DNA from: Neisseriales bacterium | GTDB taxonomy: Bacteria; Pseudomonadota; Gammaproteobacteria; Burkholderiales; UBA11063 | Direction: 5' to 3' | DNA: 28,933 nucleotides | Assembly: GCA_008017145.1 (NCBI GenBank) | Contig: SSGY01000142.1 | Location: forward strand, 1-28,933 | Position numbers and translations under genes: made by a program | Shown here: positions 17,608 to 25,637 of the stretch, in pieces | Layout: each line of letters opens with the position of its first letter | Position numbering within the stretch: the stretch's first letter is position 1 | The notes under the pieces: model-generated | Seen by the model: only the letters and a program-made list of their open reading frames with translations | The model's database searches: none | What the model was told of the DNA's origin: nothing

Positions 17608-18405
17608 CTATTTCAAGCGGTTATTTAACCAACTGCCTTGAGTGGGGTTTGGTAGCATAAAATATTTATAGCCAAAGTCATCAAACTGCTCATCATCCGT
17701 AGAGTAATCATGTGCCGTATTTTGTTTGAAGTTAGGGAAATCTTGAATGTCGCTGCCAAAATATCCCATAATCGGTAGAGGAGGCAAGGTCTTAGTCGTA
17801 ATTACATTTTCATAATCACCATTAATTACCGCGCTGAATCTTGGGTTTTTATTGGTATCTGATGCATGTGTTGCAAAGATGACACTGTCGTAACAAATAT
17901 GCTGTTGTTTTAAGTTTTCCTGCGTCCAGCTAATCATATTTAAGTTTTTATTATTTATACTGCCATCACGATTAGTAATAATAATTACTCGCGCGCCTGC
18001 GTCTCTTAAATCACAACTAATTTCAGATGCACCAGGCAAAGCTGTGTAATAATTTGTCGATTCCATGGCTTGATGGACATCCTCACTTGCATTTGAGCGC
18101 AAGGACATTTGAGTTGTCTTAGTTTTAGAATTATCTAATAATGTACCATCAAGGGCAAAAACAACTGCCCATGCATTAGTTTTTAAACCTGATTCTGCAA
18201 CATTGTCCATTATTTGATCATAACCATTATTAAAAATTTGTAGATAAATAACTTTAGCCTCAGCAGAACTACGATACCATAATAATGAATCATAGCTGGG
18301 GCTATTTGATGCAAGGTTAGCCTTCTGCTCAGGAAGCTCGATGTCTTCAGCAGAACTCAGAAATGGGGTAATTAACCAAACAATGAGAAGAATTTTTTTA
18401 ATCAA
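17608..18405 (-). CDS. HAD acid-phosphatase-like exported protein with degenerate active site
   Basis: A 265-residue protein with a signal peptide (cleavage probably after A19; no lipobox). The body resembles the periplasmic/e(P4)-type HAD acid phosphatases (subfamily IIIB): DNV-rich N-terminal helix, motif I region AVVFALDGTLLDNS, motif II IIITNRD and motif IV region GYFGSDIQDFP. The motif I DxDxT reads A84-L-D86-G-T88: the nucleophile is Ala, encoded by GCC at 18154-18156. In motif IV the usual GDxxxD reads GSDIQD, so its first Asp is Ser. It is therefore probably not a normal phosphatase; binding or a scaffold role is inference. The start is TTG, with GGGAT upstream. It lies 23 bases after kdsB and six before the yhdP-like gene. 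Confidence 0.8.
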   Translation of the reverse strand: MIKKILLIVWLITPFLSSAEDIELPEQKANLASNSPSYDSLLWYRSSAEAKVIYLQIFNNGYDQIMDNVAESGLKTNAWAVVFALDGTLLDNSKTKTTQMSLRSNASEDVHQAMESTNYYTALPGASEISCDLRDAGARVIIITNRDGSINNKNLNMISWTQENLKQQHICYDSVIFATHASDTNKNPRFSAVINGDYENVITTKTLPPLPIMGYFGSDIQDFPNFKQNTAHDYSTDDEQFDDFGYKYFMLPNPTQGSWLNNRLK

Positions 18406-18428
18406 ATTACACTGATCCCGAAGTGATG

Positions 18429-19199
18429 TTATTTTTCTTGTGCTAAAATTATTTGCCGCACACGTAGCAAGTCTTCCAAAGTATCAACTCCAGCAGCTGG
18501 GGCGTGATTGGTTGTCATAACTGCAATTTTATAACCATTATATAAAGCGCGCAATTGTTCCAGTGCCTCAACTTGCTCTAATGGACAGCTCGGTAGTTGA
18601 TTATAAATATTCAGAAAGCTTACTTGGTACGCATAAATACCGATATGACGTAACACATTAAGGTGTTTTGGTAGTTCAATATCATTGGCATTGTTAAATC
18701 CTTCGCGGTAATACGGAATTGCTGCCCTGGAGAAATAAAGCGCCAGATTATCTTTATTAAGTACTACTTTGACTACGTTAGGATTAAAAATTTCCTCTGC
18801 GCTATGAATCGGATGAGCTATTGTAGCAATTGAGCTCCGTTTGGCAGCAATGAAGCTAGCCAATTGGTTGATTAATTCAGGATCAATTAATGGTTCATCA
18901 CCTTGGACATTGACAATTATTTCGTCTTCAGCTAAATTGAGTTGTTGGACTACTTCTGCAATACGATCAGTCCCAGACTGATGCTCGGGAGAGGTCATAA
19001 CGACATCCAGATTATGCTGTTTACAGACTGTCAAGATTTCTTCGTGATCAGTAGCAACAACTACCCGCTTTGCTTTACTGAACGATGCTTGATGAGCTAC
19101 GCGTACAATTAAAGGCAAGCCAACCACATCAAGCAACATCTTACGTGGCAAGCGTGTCGAGCTCATTCTTGCAGGTACTATTACGGTAAAATCACTCAT
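18429..19199 (-). CDS. kdsB: 3-deoxy-manno-octulosonate cytidylyltransferase (CMP-Kdo synthetase)
   Basis: Activates Kdo with CTP to CMP-Kdo for transfer to lipid A. It has 256 residues from the ATG at 19199, matching the family (~250). Landmarks: the N-terminal nucleotide loop VIVPARMSSTRLPRK (R11, R16, K20), HQSGTDRIAE (73-82) and VQGDEPLI with the Mg2+-binding D101, then RHIGIYAY. A second ATG immediately upstream (19202) is possible; the open frame to a TTG at 19223 is not needed. The start overlaps the end of ycaR by eight bases. Third gene of the lipid A/Kdo cluster. Confidence 0.97.
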   Translation of the reverse strand: MSDFTVIVPARMSSTRLPRKMLLDVVGLPLIVRVAHQASFSKAKRVVVATDHEEILTVCKQHNLDVVMTSPEHQSGTDRIAEVVQQLNLAEDEIIVNVQGDEPLIDPELINQLASFIAAKRSSIATIAHPIHSAEEIFNPNVVKVVLNKDNLALYFSRAAIPYYREGFNNANDIELPKHLNVLRHIGIYAYQVSFLNIYNQLPSCPLEQVEALEQLRALYNGYKIAVMTTNHAPAAGVDTLEDLLRVRQIILAQEK

Positions 19200-19362
19200 C
19201 ATCGATCTTTCGTGCTTGATCAATTAACATTACAGGGATTCCATCGTCGATTTGATAAGCTAGTTTACATTTGTGGCAAACCAACTCTTGCTCACTTTTG
19301 TGATAATCTAGTTCTGCTTTGCATATTGGGCAAACCAGAATTTCCAATAATTTAGTGTCCAT
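19192..19362 (-). CDS. ycaR: Trm112/YcaR family small zinc-ribbon protein
   Basis: A 56-residue gene below usual ORF-length cutoffs, found by translating the gap between lpxK and kdsB. It reads MDTKLLEILVCPICK at the start and has two CxxC pairs: C11/C14 (CPIC) and C29/C32 (CHKC), followed by AYQIDDGIPVML. This is the Trm112/UPF0434 pattern, a zinc ribbon of about 60 residues. In many proteobacteria it lies between lpxK and kdsB, exactly as here. Its ATG shares one base with the lpxK TAA (19362), and its end overlaps kdsB, so all three are tightly coupled. Its molecular role is unproven; Trm112 proteins act as methyltransferase partners in eukaryotes. Confidence 0.95.
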   Translation of the reverse strand: MDTKLLEILVCPICKAELDYHKSEQELVCHKCKLAYQIDDGIPVMLIDQARKIDDE

Positions 19363-20387
19363 TAATTATATTCCTTTTGTGTTAAACGTACTATTTGCTC
19401 GAGCAATTGGCTATTATTTAATTTTGCATTAACCACAGTTATCCAAATGTTTGCCGCATTAAATTGAGCTAACTTAGTATAATCTTTTTCAGTCGTTATT
19501 ATCGCATATTGTGAATTAATATCGGATTTTAGATAGTGATAATGATCAGGAAATGCTTGTTTTTTACTTAGTTTCAAGCCCAAATTTTCTAAATAAGCAA
19601 AAAAACGTGCTGGATTACCGATTGCAGCGATTGCCATTAATTGCTTGTCTTTCATTTCCTGAACAGTTGCGATTTGCTGCGTTTGTGGGTTGTAGAAGTT
19701 TATGAATTCAAGAACTTGATAATAAACCGGTATAGTATACTTTGCCAAGATACTTCTAAGTTTATCTTGGTTGGCATAACCATTGATTACAATTGCATCA
19801 ACATTTTTTAATCGGCTCATTGATTCCCTAAGTGGACCAGATGGTAGTAATTGACGGTTACCAAACATTCTATTACTATCAACTACACAAATTTCCATAT
19901 CGCGGTACAAGTAGTAGTGTTGCATTCCATCATCAGCAAGAATTAGTTGTATATCGGGGTATTTTTGAAGCAATAACTGTGCCGCAGCGACGCGTTTACT
20001 ACCTATTGCGACTCTAAATCCAGCTTGTGCATAAATGAGTGCTTCATCACCAACGACAGAACTTGAATCTTTCGCTGCCACAATCGACTCACCGTGTGCG
20101 CTCCCTTTATAACCCCGCAACACTATTCCAATTTTAATTCCTCGTGCAATTAAATCTGTGGCTATTGCTTTAGTGAGTGGTGTTTTACCAGCGCCGCCAA
20201 CGCCAATATTACCTATAATCACAACTGGTACCCCAACATTAATTTGTGACTTTAGTTTGAGATTAAATAGAGTTCTGCGGATTATAACCACTAATCCATA
20301 GATGAGGCTAAACGGAAGCAATAATAAAGTGAGCAACAGGTTTGGTTTATGATACCAATGTTGTTCAATAAAATGTTGGAGTTTCAT
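19362..20387 (-). CDS. lpxK: Tetraacyldisaccharide 4'-kinase
   Basis: Phosphorylates the 4' position of the lipid A disaccharide (lipid IVA synthesis) at the cytoplasmic face of the inner membrane. It has 341 residues, usual for the family. A hydrophobic N-terminal anchor (about 17-36) precedes the Walker A region GNIGVGGAGKTPLT (59-72); LADDGMQHYYLYRD follows, the family's DDG.QH motif. ITTEKDYTKL near the C-terminus is also typical. First gene of the minus-strand cluster. msbA, often upstream of lpxK, is not here: the preceding gene is the divergent nudJ. Confidence 0.96.
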   Translation of the reverse strand: MKLQHFIEQHWYHKPNLLLTLLLLPFSLIYGLVVIIRRTLFNLKLKSQINVGVPVVIIGNIGVGGAGKTPLTKAIATDLIARGIKIGIVLRGYKGSAHGESIVAAKDSSSVVGDEALIYAQAGFRVAIGSKRVAAAQLLLQKYPDIQLILADDGMQHYYLYRDMEICVVDSNRMFGNRQLLPSGPLRESMSRLKNVDAIVINGYANQDKLRSILAKYTIPVYYQVLEFINFYNPQTQQIATVQEMKDKQLMAIAAIGNPARFFAYLENLGLKLSKKQAFPDHYHYLKSDINSQYAIITTEKDYTKLAQFNAANIWITVVNAKLNNSQLLEQIVRLTQKEYN

Positions 20388-20637
20388 GTGCTGAAAATAT
20401 TTTCTTTATCAAAATTAACGCTAAGAGTTTCTCTGCTTTATTTTATCATATATTATAGATGTGGATATAGTGAGAGTGATGTTGGAGCATTAAATAATCT
20501 TCTAGTTCTTTGTTCTGCATCATATATGATTAACAAGATAATGGCTGCTATTTGTACTCTAATTAAGTATATGGGTAAGCAGTCATAAATTAGCTTGTGT
20601 TAAAATACCTGATTAATATAAAAATAAGGGTGCTGGT

Positions 20638-21111
20638 ATGTGGAAGCCACATATTACGGTCGCTGCAGTGATAGAGTATCAGGAGCGTTTTTTATTAGTT
20701 AGTGATAGCACTTCACGTGGAGTACTGCTGAATCAGCCTGCTGGACATTTGGAAGCGAATGAGGATTTAATTACGGCGGTTATTCGTGAGGTAAAGGAAG
20801 AGACGTCAATGGATTTTAGACCAGAGAAAATCGTTGGCATATACTTGTATCACCCGAATTCAGAGCAAACATATTTGAGGGTATGCTTTACTGGTTCTTT
20901 GCTTGATTATAGCAAAACGCCTTGCCCTGTTGAAGGTGATGACGGAGTGATTGCGGCTAATTGGTTTGATCTCGCGACTATTCATAAGCGAGCAGGTGAA
21001 CATCGTAGTCAATTGGTGGCGCAATGTATCGATGATTATTTAAGTGGACAGCTATATCCATTGAGTATGCTGCATCACATAGTGCCAAATTACATGCTAA
21101 AATTGGATTGA
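20638..21111 (+). CDS. nudJ: Nudix hydrolase, NudJ-like
   Basis: A 157-residue phosphatase of the Nudix family; NudJ acts on HMP-PP and other nucleoside/organic pyrophosphates. The Nudix box runs from G36 to M58: GHLEANEDL, then REVKEETSM, matching Gx5Ex7REUxEExGU except that the last conserved Gly is S57. The catalytic glutamates E51, E54 and E55 are intact. AAGGG precedes the ATG. The stop is one base from the mnmA start, the same nudJ-mnmA pairing as in E. coli, which supports the NudJ assignment over other Nudix members. Confidence 0.9.
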   Translation: MWKPHITVAAVIEYQERFLLVSDSTSRGVLLNQPAGHLEANEDLITAVIREVKEETSMDFRPEKIVGIYLYHPNSEQTYLRVCFTGSLLDYSKTPCPVEGDDGVIAANWFDLATIHKRAGEHRSQLVAQCIDDYLSGQLYPLSMLHHIVPNYMLKLD

Positions 21112-21112
21112 A

Positions 21113-22168
21113 ATGACTAAAGTAGTAGTTGGAATGTCGGGAGGCGTTGATTCTTCAGTCGCTGCATATTTATTGAAGCAGCAAGGTTATGATGTTATTG
21201 GTATCTTTATGCAAAATTGGGAAGATGACAATGATGACGGTTATTGTACAATCAAAGAGGATAGCATGGATGCGATTGCAGTTGCAGATCTTCTTGATAT
21301 CGAAATAGAAATAGTGAATTTTGCTAAAGAGTATAAAGAGCGTGTATTTAGTTACTTTCTAAGTGAGTATCAAGCTGGGCGCACACCGAATCCTGATATA
21401 CTGTGTAATTCCGAGATCAAATTTAAGGCTTTTTTAGAGCATGCTCTGAATTTAGGTGCTGAATTCGTTGCTACCGGACACTATGTAGATAAACAGCGAG
21501 CTGAACATGGCGAGGTGCTAGTAAAAGCTGCAGATAACAATAAAGATCAGAGCTATTTTCTCTATCGACTTAGTCAGTACCAGATTTCACATTCATTATT
21601 TCCTTTAGGTAAGATGTGTAAGCCTGAAGTTCGTAAAATTGCGGCTGAGTTGAATTTACCTAATGCCAATAAAAAAGACAGTACTGGCATTTGTTTTATT
21701 GGTGAGCGTCCATTTCGCGAGTTTTTACAACGATATATGCCGATTAAGTCTGGCAAAATGGTTACTCTAGATGGTAAAATAGTCGGTGAACACCAAGGGC
21801 TAATGTATTATACCATCGGTCAGCGTAAGGGGTTAGGCATTGGTGGGCAAGGTGATCCATGGTTTGTTGCCGATAAAAATTTATCTGCTAATGAATTAAT
21901 TGTCGTACAAGGACATCAGCATCCGATGTTATTAAAGCAAACTTTACGCGCGACGCAGCTGAGTTTTGGGCAGAATACTCTACCTACCGAAGGATATTAT
22001 ACAGCAAAAACCCGTTATCGTATGCAAGACGCGGGCTGTCAACTTAGTTATGTGGGCAACGATTGTATTGAATTAAATTTTATTGAGCCGCAATGGGCAG
22101 TTACCCCCGGTCAGTCTGTAGTCATTTATGATGGGGAAATGTGTTTAGGTGGCGGGATTATTATTTAA
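21113..22168 (+). CDS. mnmA: tRNA-specific 2-thiouridylase
   Basis: Introduces the 2-thio group at U34 of Lys, Glu and Gln tRNAs, using sulfur relayed by TusE/IscS. It has 351 residues (E. coli 368). Landmarks: PP-loop [12 protein letters not shown] near the N-terminus, catalytic cysteines C98 (ILCNSEIKF) and C194 ([11 protein letters not shown]), the ATGHY segment and the C-terminal beta-barrel ending MCLGGGII. It overlaps nothing but starts one base after nudJ stops, so the pair is an operon. Confidence 0.98.
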   Translation: MTKVVVGMSGGVDSSVAAYLLKQQGYDVIGIFMQNWEDDNDDGYCTIKEDSMDAIAVADLLDIEIEIVNFAKEYKERVFSYFLSEYQAGRTPNPDILCNSEIKFKAFLEHALNLGAEFVATGHYVDKQRAEHGEVLVKAADNNKDQSYFLYRLSQYQISHSLFPLGKMCKPEVRKIAAELNLPNANKKDSTGICFIGERPFREFLQRYMPIKSGKMVTLDGKIVGEHQGLMYYTIGQRKGLGIGGQGDPWFVADKNLSANELIVVQGHQHPMLLKQTLRATQLSFGQNTLPTEGYYTAKTRYRMQDAGCQLSYVGNDCIELNFIEPQWAVTPGQSVVIYDGEMCLGGGIII

Positions 22169-22261
22169 GAAATAGAGATTAGATTTTATACCATGACTGC
22201 TGTGGTTGCAATTACAAATAAGTGACGGTCAATCTGTGTTAAATTTTAAATGAAGGAAAAA

Positions 22262-22465
22262 ATGAAAAATACCAAATATGTGTCTGAAGCAACTAACTTT
22301 ATCAACGAATTATTGAATAAGCCGGGTAATCATGAACAACAAATGAAACTACGTAGCACTTGGTGGGATACTGAGTTTCGCGATCAGGATGAGATGAAGC
22401 ATGCTGCTGAGTCTGAAGTCAAACATGATGCATATGTTTATTTTACCTATCATCAAAATAAGTAA
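22262..22465 (+). CDS. DUF3460-like small protein
   Basis: A 67-residue soluble protein. It resembles the DUF3460 family (about 60 residues, betaproteobacterial as far as I know): an N-terminal 'YVSEATNFINELL' helix like the family's YESEVTQFLKEL, a central 'RSTWWDTEF' and a C-terminal 'HDAYVYF' close to the family's QPYVYQ. Function unknown. I chose the ATG at 22262, which has AAGGA just upstream (22253-22257); an ATG at 22250 has no ribosome binding site and would place AAGGA inside the gene. The O-methyltransferase ATG directly follows the stop codon, so the two are cotranscribed. Confidence 0.8.
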   Translation: MKNTKYVSEATNFINELLNKPGNHEQQMKLRSTWWDTEFRDQDEMKHAAESEVKHDAYVYFTYHQNK

Positions 22466-23131
22466 ATGCAAAAAGCGGCTTTAACGACGGATTTGTATCG
22501 CTACTGCCTGGAGCATGGTGTACGTGAGCATGCTATATTGCAGGAGCTTCGACTCGAAAGCGCTAAATTATCGAATTCGCAGATGCTAATAAGCCCTGAT
22601 CAAGGGGCTTTTATGGCGCAGTTGGCGCGACTGATGTCTGCCAAGAAATATTTGGAAATTGGCGTTTTTACTGGTTATAGCACTTTATGGATGGCATTGG
22701 CAATGCCTAATAATGCTAAAATAACTGCTTTGGATATTAGCGGTGAGCATTTACAGTTTGCCAATACTTTCTGGCAGCGTGCTGGTGTGGCAGAAAAAAT
22801 TACTACAATAACAGCTCCTGCCGCAGAGAGTTTGTTATCTTTGCAACAATCCAGTGAAGTATATGATTTTGCATTTATTGATGCAAACAAATCACAATAT
22901 GTGGATTATTATGAAGCATGCTTGCGTTTGGTAAGACCGGGTGGTTTAATTGTCGTCGATAACGTTTTGATGTATGGTCAAGTATTGGAAGAAACCCCAC
23001 GTAAAAATTATATCAAAACGTTGCAAAAGCTGAATGATATAATTTATCATGATGAACGTGTCGATATTTGTATGCTGGCAATTGGAGATGGAATGACTCT
23101 AGCTCGAAAAAAGGATATTTATGAAGCGTAG
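22466..23131 (+). CDS. Class I SAM-dependent O-methyltransferase (CCoAOMT-like)
   Basis: A 221-residue soluble methyltransferase of the bacterial O-methyltransferase family 3. SAM motif I is YLEIGVFTGYS (E64 to S72); DISGEHL carries the acidic ribose ligand, and metal/catalytic D139 sits in FIDANKSQY, followed by RPGGLIVVDNVL. These match caffeoyl-CoA-type, divalent-cation-dependent enzymes; the bacterial substrate is unknown and could be a small catechol. It is directly adjacent to the DUF3460 gene and its last 11 bases overlap tolR, so it sits where tolQ is usually found. Confidence 0.92.
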   Translation: MQKAALTTDLYRYCLEHGVREHAILQELRLESAKLSNSQMLISPDQGAFMAQLARLMSAKKYLEIGVFTGYSTLWMALAMPNNAKITALDISGEHLQFANTFWQRAGVAEKITTITAPAAESLLSLQQSSEVYDFAFIDANKSQYVDYYEACLRLVRPGGLIVVDNVLMYGQVLEETPRKNYIKTLQKLNDIIYHDERVDICMLAIGDGMTLARKKDIYEA

Positions 23132-23531
23132 AATTAGGCGTAACAAATTACAAAGTCAAATGAATGTGGTTCCTTACATTGATGTTATGTTGGTACTGTT
23201 GGTTATTTTTATGATTACTGCGCCGATGTTTACCCCTGGTGTAATTAATTTGCCGAGTGTAGGTAAGGCCTCACAGGTTACCAAGCAACCTTTGGAAATA
23301 AATATTGATTCAAGTGGTAACTATACAATAACTCAAAACAATAAAAATATTCCAGTCGCATCGCTGACTGACCTAGTTAGTAAAGCGGTAACGATAGCAA
23401 CTGATGATACTCCTGTGGTGATTTCTGCGGATAAAGAAGTTCAGTATGACAAAGTAATCTCGGTTGTTGATAAGTTATATAGTTCTGGGATCAAGAAAGT
23501 AGCATTGGTAGTTAAACAGAAAAATGGTTAA
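23121..23531 (+). CDS. tolR: Tol-Pal system protein TolR (ExbD/TolR family)
   Basis: Inner-membrane component of the TolQ-TolR proton-driven motor. It has 136 residues, with a basic cytoplasmic N-tip (MKRRIRRNK), one membrane segment (about 18-37) and a periplasmic peptidoglycan-interacting domain. The essential membrane aspartate is D21 in VVPYIDVMLVLLVIF. It overlaps the O-methyltransferase by 11 bases and tolA by eight. The normal upstream partner tolQ is not in the window. ExbD is the alternative, but the following tolA-tolB-pal order favours TolR. Confidence 0.93.
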   Translation: MKRRIRRNKLQSQMNVVPYIDVMLVLLVIFMITAPMFTPGVINLPSVGKASQVTKQPLEINIDSSGNYTITQNNKNIPVASLTDLVSKAVTIATDDTPVVISADKEVQYDKVISVVDKLYSSGIKKVALVVKQKNG

Positions 23532-24291
23532 ACAGCAAACAAAAACCAGTACAATAGTGTCGCTTTGCCTACATATTGGGGTAGTTGCTATGCTTTTGAT
23601 ATTTGGTAAGCCTATTTCAATTTTGGTGCCGTCGCGTTCCGATGGAATTGAGGTTAGTCTGGTATCTATGCCAAATCAAAATGTCCAAACATATCAGCCG
23701 CAGATAAAGGCTCCGCCTGCTCCGATTAAGGTTATGGATACGCCTGCGGATATTAATGTTAAACAGCAGAATCAGGCGCAACCCAAACCAACACCTAAAG
23801 CAGAGCAGCCAAAAGTTGATCCTAAACTTGCTAAAGCAGCAGAGCATACAGATAATACTAAAGCGCCAGCACCAACGAATAACAAAGCTAAATTAGTTAA
23901 TAAAAAAGTACAGGTAAATGATTTGCTTGGTGATGTGCTGTCTGAGAATACTACTTCAGTAAGAAAAGGTAAGGCTCTAGGGGGGAATCCCAATGGTACG
24001 AGCGATAGCAATAATTTAATAGGGAATTATGCCGATCAGGTGATTAACGCGGTGCGTCCATTTGTGTTAATTCCAGATGATGTAAATCCTAAAGCCAAGG
24101 CAATTGTTAAAGTTGTTTTAAATCCTAATCTGAGCGTTCGTAGTGTAAGTTTGACTAAGTCAAGCGGTAATGCTCAATATGATCAGAATGTTCAAAATGC
24201 AATTATGCGACTTAAAGTATTTCCGCCATTACCGGATAATGCTAATTATGTCGATTTCAGAATTTTAAATTTAACCTTTAGACCTCAATAA
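23524..24291 (+). CDS. tolA: TolA, short form
   Basis: Links the TolQR motor to Pal/TolB across the periplasm. It has 255 residues, much shorter than E. coli TolA (421). One N-terminal membrane segment (about 10-28, with the SxxxHxxV pattern as SLCLHIGVV, typical of TolA/TonB) is followed by a Pro/Lys/Gln-rich region (50-130) instead of a long Ala/Lys/Glu helix. The C-terminal domain (about 165-255) has the TolA/TonB fold pattern: AIVKVVLNPNLSVRSVSLTK, then 'NVQNAIMRLKVFPPLPDN' and LNLTFRP. TonB is excluded mainly by context (tolR before, tolB after). Confidence 0.9.
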   Translation: MVKQQTKTSTIVSLCLHIGVVAMLLIFGKPISILVPSRSDGIEVSLVSMPNQNVQTYQPQIKAPPAPIKVMDTPADINVKQQNQAQPKPTPKAEQPKVDPKLAKAAEHTDNTKAPAPTNNKAKLVNKKVQVNDLLGDVLSENTTSVRKGKALGGNPNGTSDSNNLIGNYADQVINAVRPFVLIPDDVNPKAKAIVKVVLNPNLSVRSVSLTKSSGNAQYDQNVQNAIMRLKVFPPLPDNANYVDFRILNLTFRPQ

Positions 24292-24310
24292 ATCAAGGAG
24301 TTATAAGTCT

Positions 24311-25561
24311 ATGAAAATATTTAATCAGTCAATAAATAAAAAATTATTACTAATCCTAAGCGTGGGTTTTAGTTTTGCATATGCAGATCAAAATATTGAA
24401 ATCGTTGGTGGAAACAGTGCGGGAAATCCTAAGTTAGCGGTAGTTAATTTTACTAATGAAGATGGTTCAGTTAGCGATGAAGTAACAAGTGATTTTAAAA
24501 TTACTGGGGAATTTAATGTACTTAATTATGTGAGTAGTGATGCAGTTGAAAGTGGTGCTCAGTACACCATTAGCGGAAGTGTTAGTGGTGATCCAGTAAG
24601 TGGACAAATGCAAATTGAATACCAATTGCTTAATAATACGACGAATCAAGTTTTATTGAGTCAAACGGCGGCATTTAATAAAAAATTCCAACGTAAGGCG
24701 ATTCACGCAATTGACGATAATATTTATAAAAAATTAACTAATACACCTAGTGCGTTTACTTCTAAAGTTGCGTTAGCTGTTCAGCAAGGCGCTGGTAAAT
24801 ATGCAGTAGTTTTGGCGGATTATGATGGGTATAACCCTAAAACTTTAATTTCAATGGCGCATCCAATTACGTCCTTGGCTTGGGATAGTACTGGGAATTA
24901 TCTTAGTTATGTTACTTATGAAACCGGAAAACCTGTAGTTTATGTACAGAATATTAAAGCAGGAACGCGCTATGTAGTAGCAAACTTCAATGGTTCAAAT
25001 TCTTCACCTGCCTTTACGCCTAATTCACAAAAATTAGCGGTTACCTTGAGTAAAGACTACGGTTCGCATGTTTATTTGGTGAATAATCAACGTTATACAT
25101 CTGCGAGCGGCGCGATTCCTTTGGTTAACTTTGGAACTATTGATACCGAAGCAGATATTTCAAATACTGGTAAAGTTGTATTTACTTCTGACCATGATGG
25201 AGGTCCGCAAATTTTTATGACAGACTTAAATGGTTCAACTCCTATGCGAGTAACTAATGGCTTGGGTAAATATAATACGACGGCTCGTTTCTCTAATGAT
25301 GCAAGCAAAATTACGTTTATTAATCGTAATAGCGGAGTTTTACAAGCTTATGTGTTGGATTTAGTAACACAGTCGGCGTATCCTATCAGCCAGAACGCGA
25401 ATCATGATATTGCACCAAGCTTTGCACCAAATGATAAACTAATCATGTTCTCTAGTGATAATAGCGTATATATCAGTAATATAACCGGTACTACGCAAAC
25501 AAAATTGAATAATTTAAATTACGGACAAGTTATTGACCAGCGTTGGTCAAAAAATTTCTAA
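24311..25561 (+). CDS. tolB: Tol-Pal system translocation protein TolB
   Basis: Periplasmic beta-propeller protein that binds Pal and TolA. It has 416 residues with a signal peptide (cleavage around AYA-D at residue 26). An N-terminal alpha/beta domain (about 30-150) is followed by propeller blades with typical TolB repeats: LADYDGYNPKTL, SLAWDSTGNYLSYVTYE, SSPAFTPNSQKLAVTLS, FTSDHDGGPQIFMTDLNG and APSFAPNDKLIMFSS. AGGAG sits nine bases before the ATG. It follows tolA by 19 bases. Confidence 0.96.
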   Translation: MKIFNQSINKKLLLILSVGFSFAYADQNIEIVGGNSAGNPKLAVVNFTNEDGSVSDEVTSDFKITGEFNVLNYVSSDAVESGAQYTISGSVSGDPVSGQMQIEYQLLNNTTNQVLLSQTAAFNKKFQRKAIHAIDDNIYKKLTNTPSAFTSKVALAVQQGAGKYAVVLADYDGYNPKTLISMAHPITSLAWDSTGNYLSYVTYETGKPVVYVQNIKAGTRYVVANFNGSNSSPAFTPNSQKLAVTLSKDYGSHVYLVNNQRYTSASGAIPLVNFGTIDTEADISNTGKVVFTSDHDGGPQIFMTDLNGSTPMRVTNGLGKYNTTARFSNDASKITFINRNSGVLQAYVLDLVTQSAYPISQNANHDIAPSFAPNDKLIMFSSDNSVYISNITGTTQTKLNNLNYGQVIDQRWSKNF

Positions 25562-25573
25562 CTAACTGTAAAC

Positions 25574-25602
25574 TTGGCGTAAAGTTGATTTTGTAGTATA
25601 AT
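25574..25602 (+). promoter_or_regulatory. Promoter for the repeat-protein gene between tolB and pal
   Basis: TTGGCG (25574-25579), 17 bp, TATAAT (25597-25602): an exact -10 and a 4-of-6 -35 with ideal spacing. It starts 13 bases after the tolB stop, and an AAAGGAA ribosome binding site follows at 25624-25630, before the ATG at 25638. Confidence 0.8.
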
Positions 25603-25637
25603 ATCACGTAATTTAAATGTAGTAAAGGAAGATTCTA

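Noticed and set aside
20452..20457. TATAAT on the minus strand upstream of lpxK, a possible -10 box
   Set aside because: No acceptable -35 box at 16 to 18 bp spacing, in a very AT-rich stretch.
20349..20588. A 79-residue open frame (+) between lpxK and nudJ
   Set aside because: It starts antisense inside lpxK, has no ribosome binding site, and its composition looks like translated AT-rich intergenic DNA.
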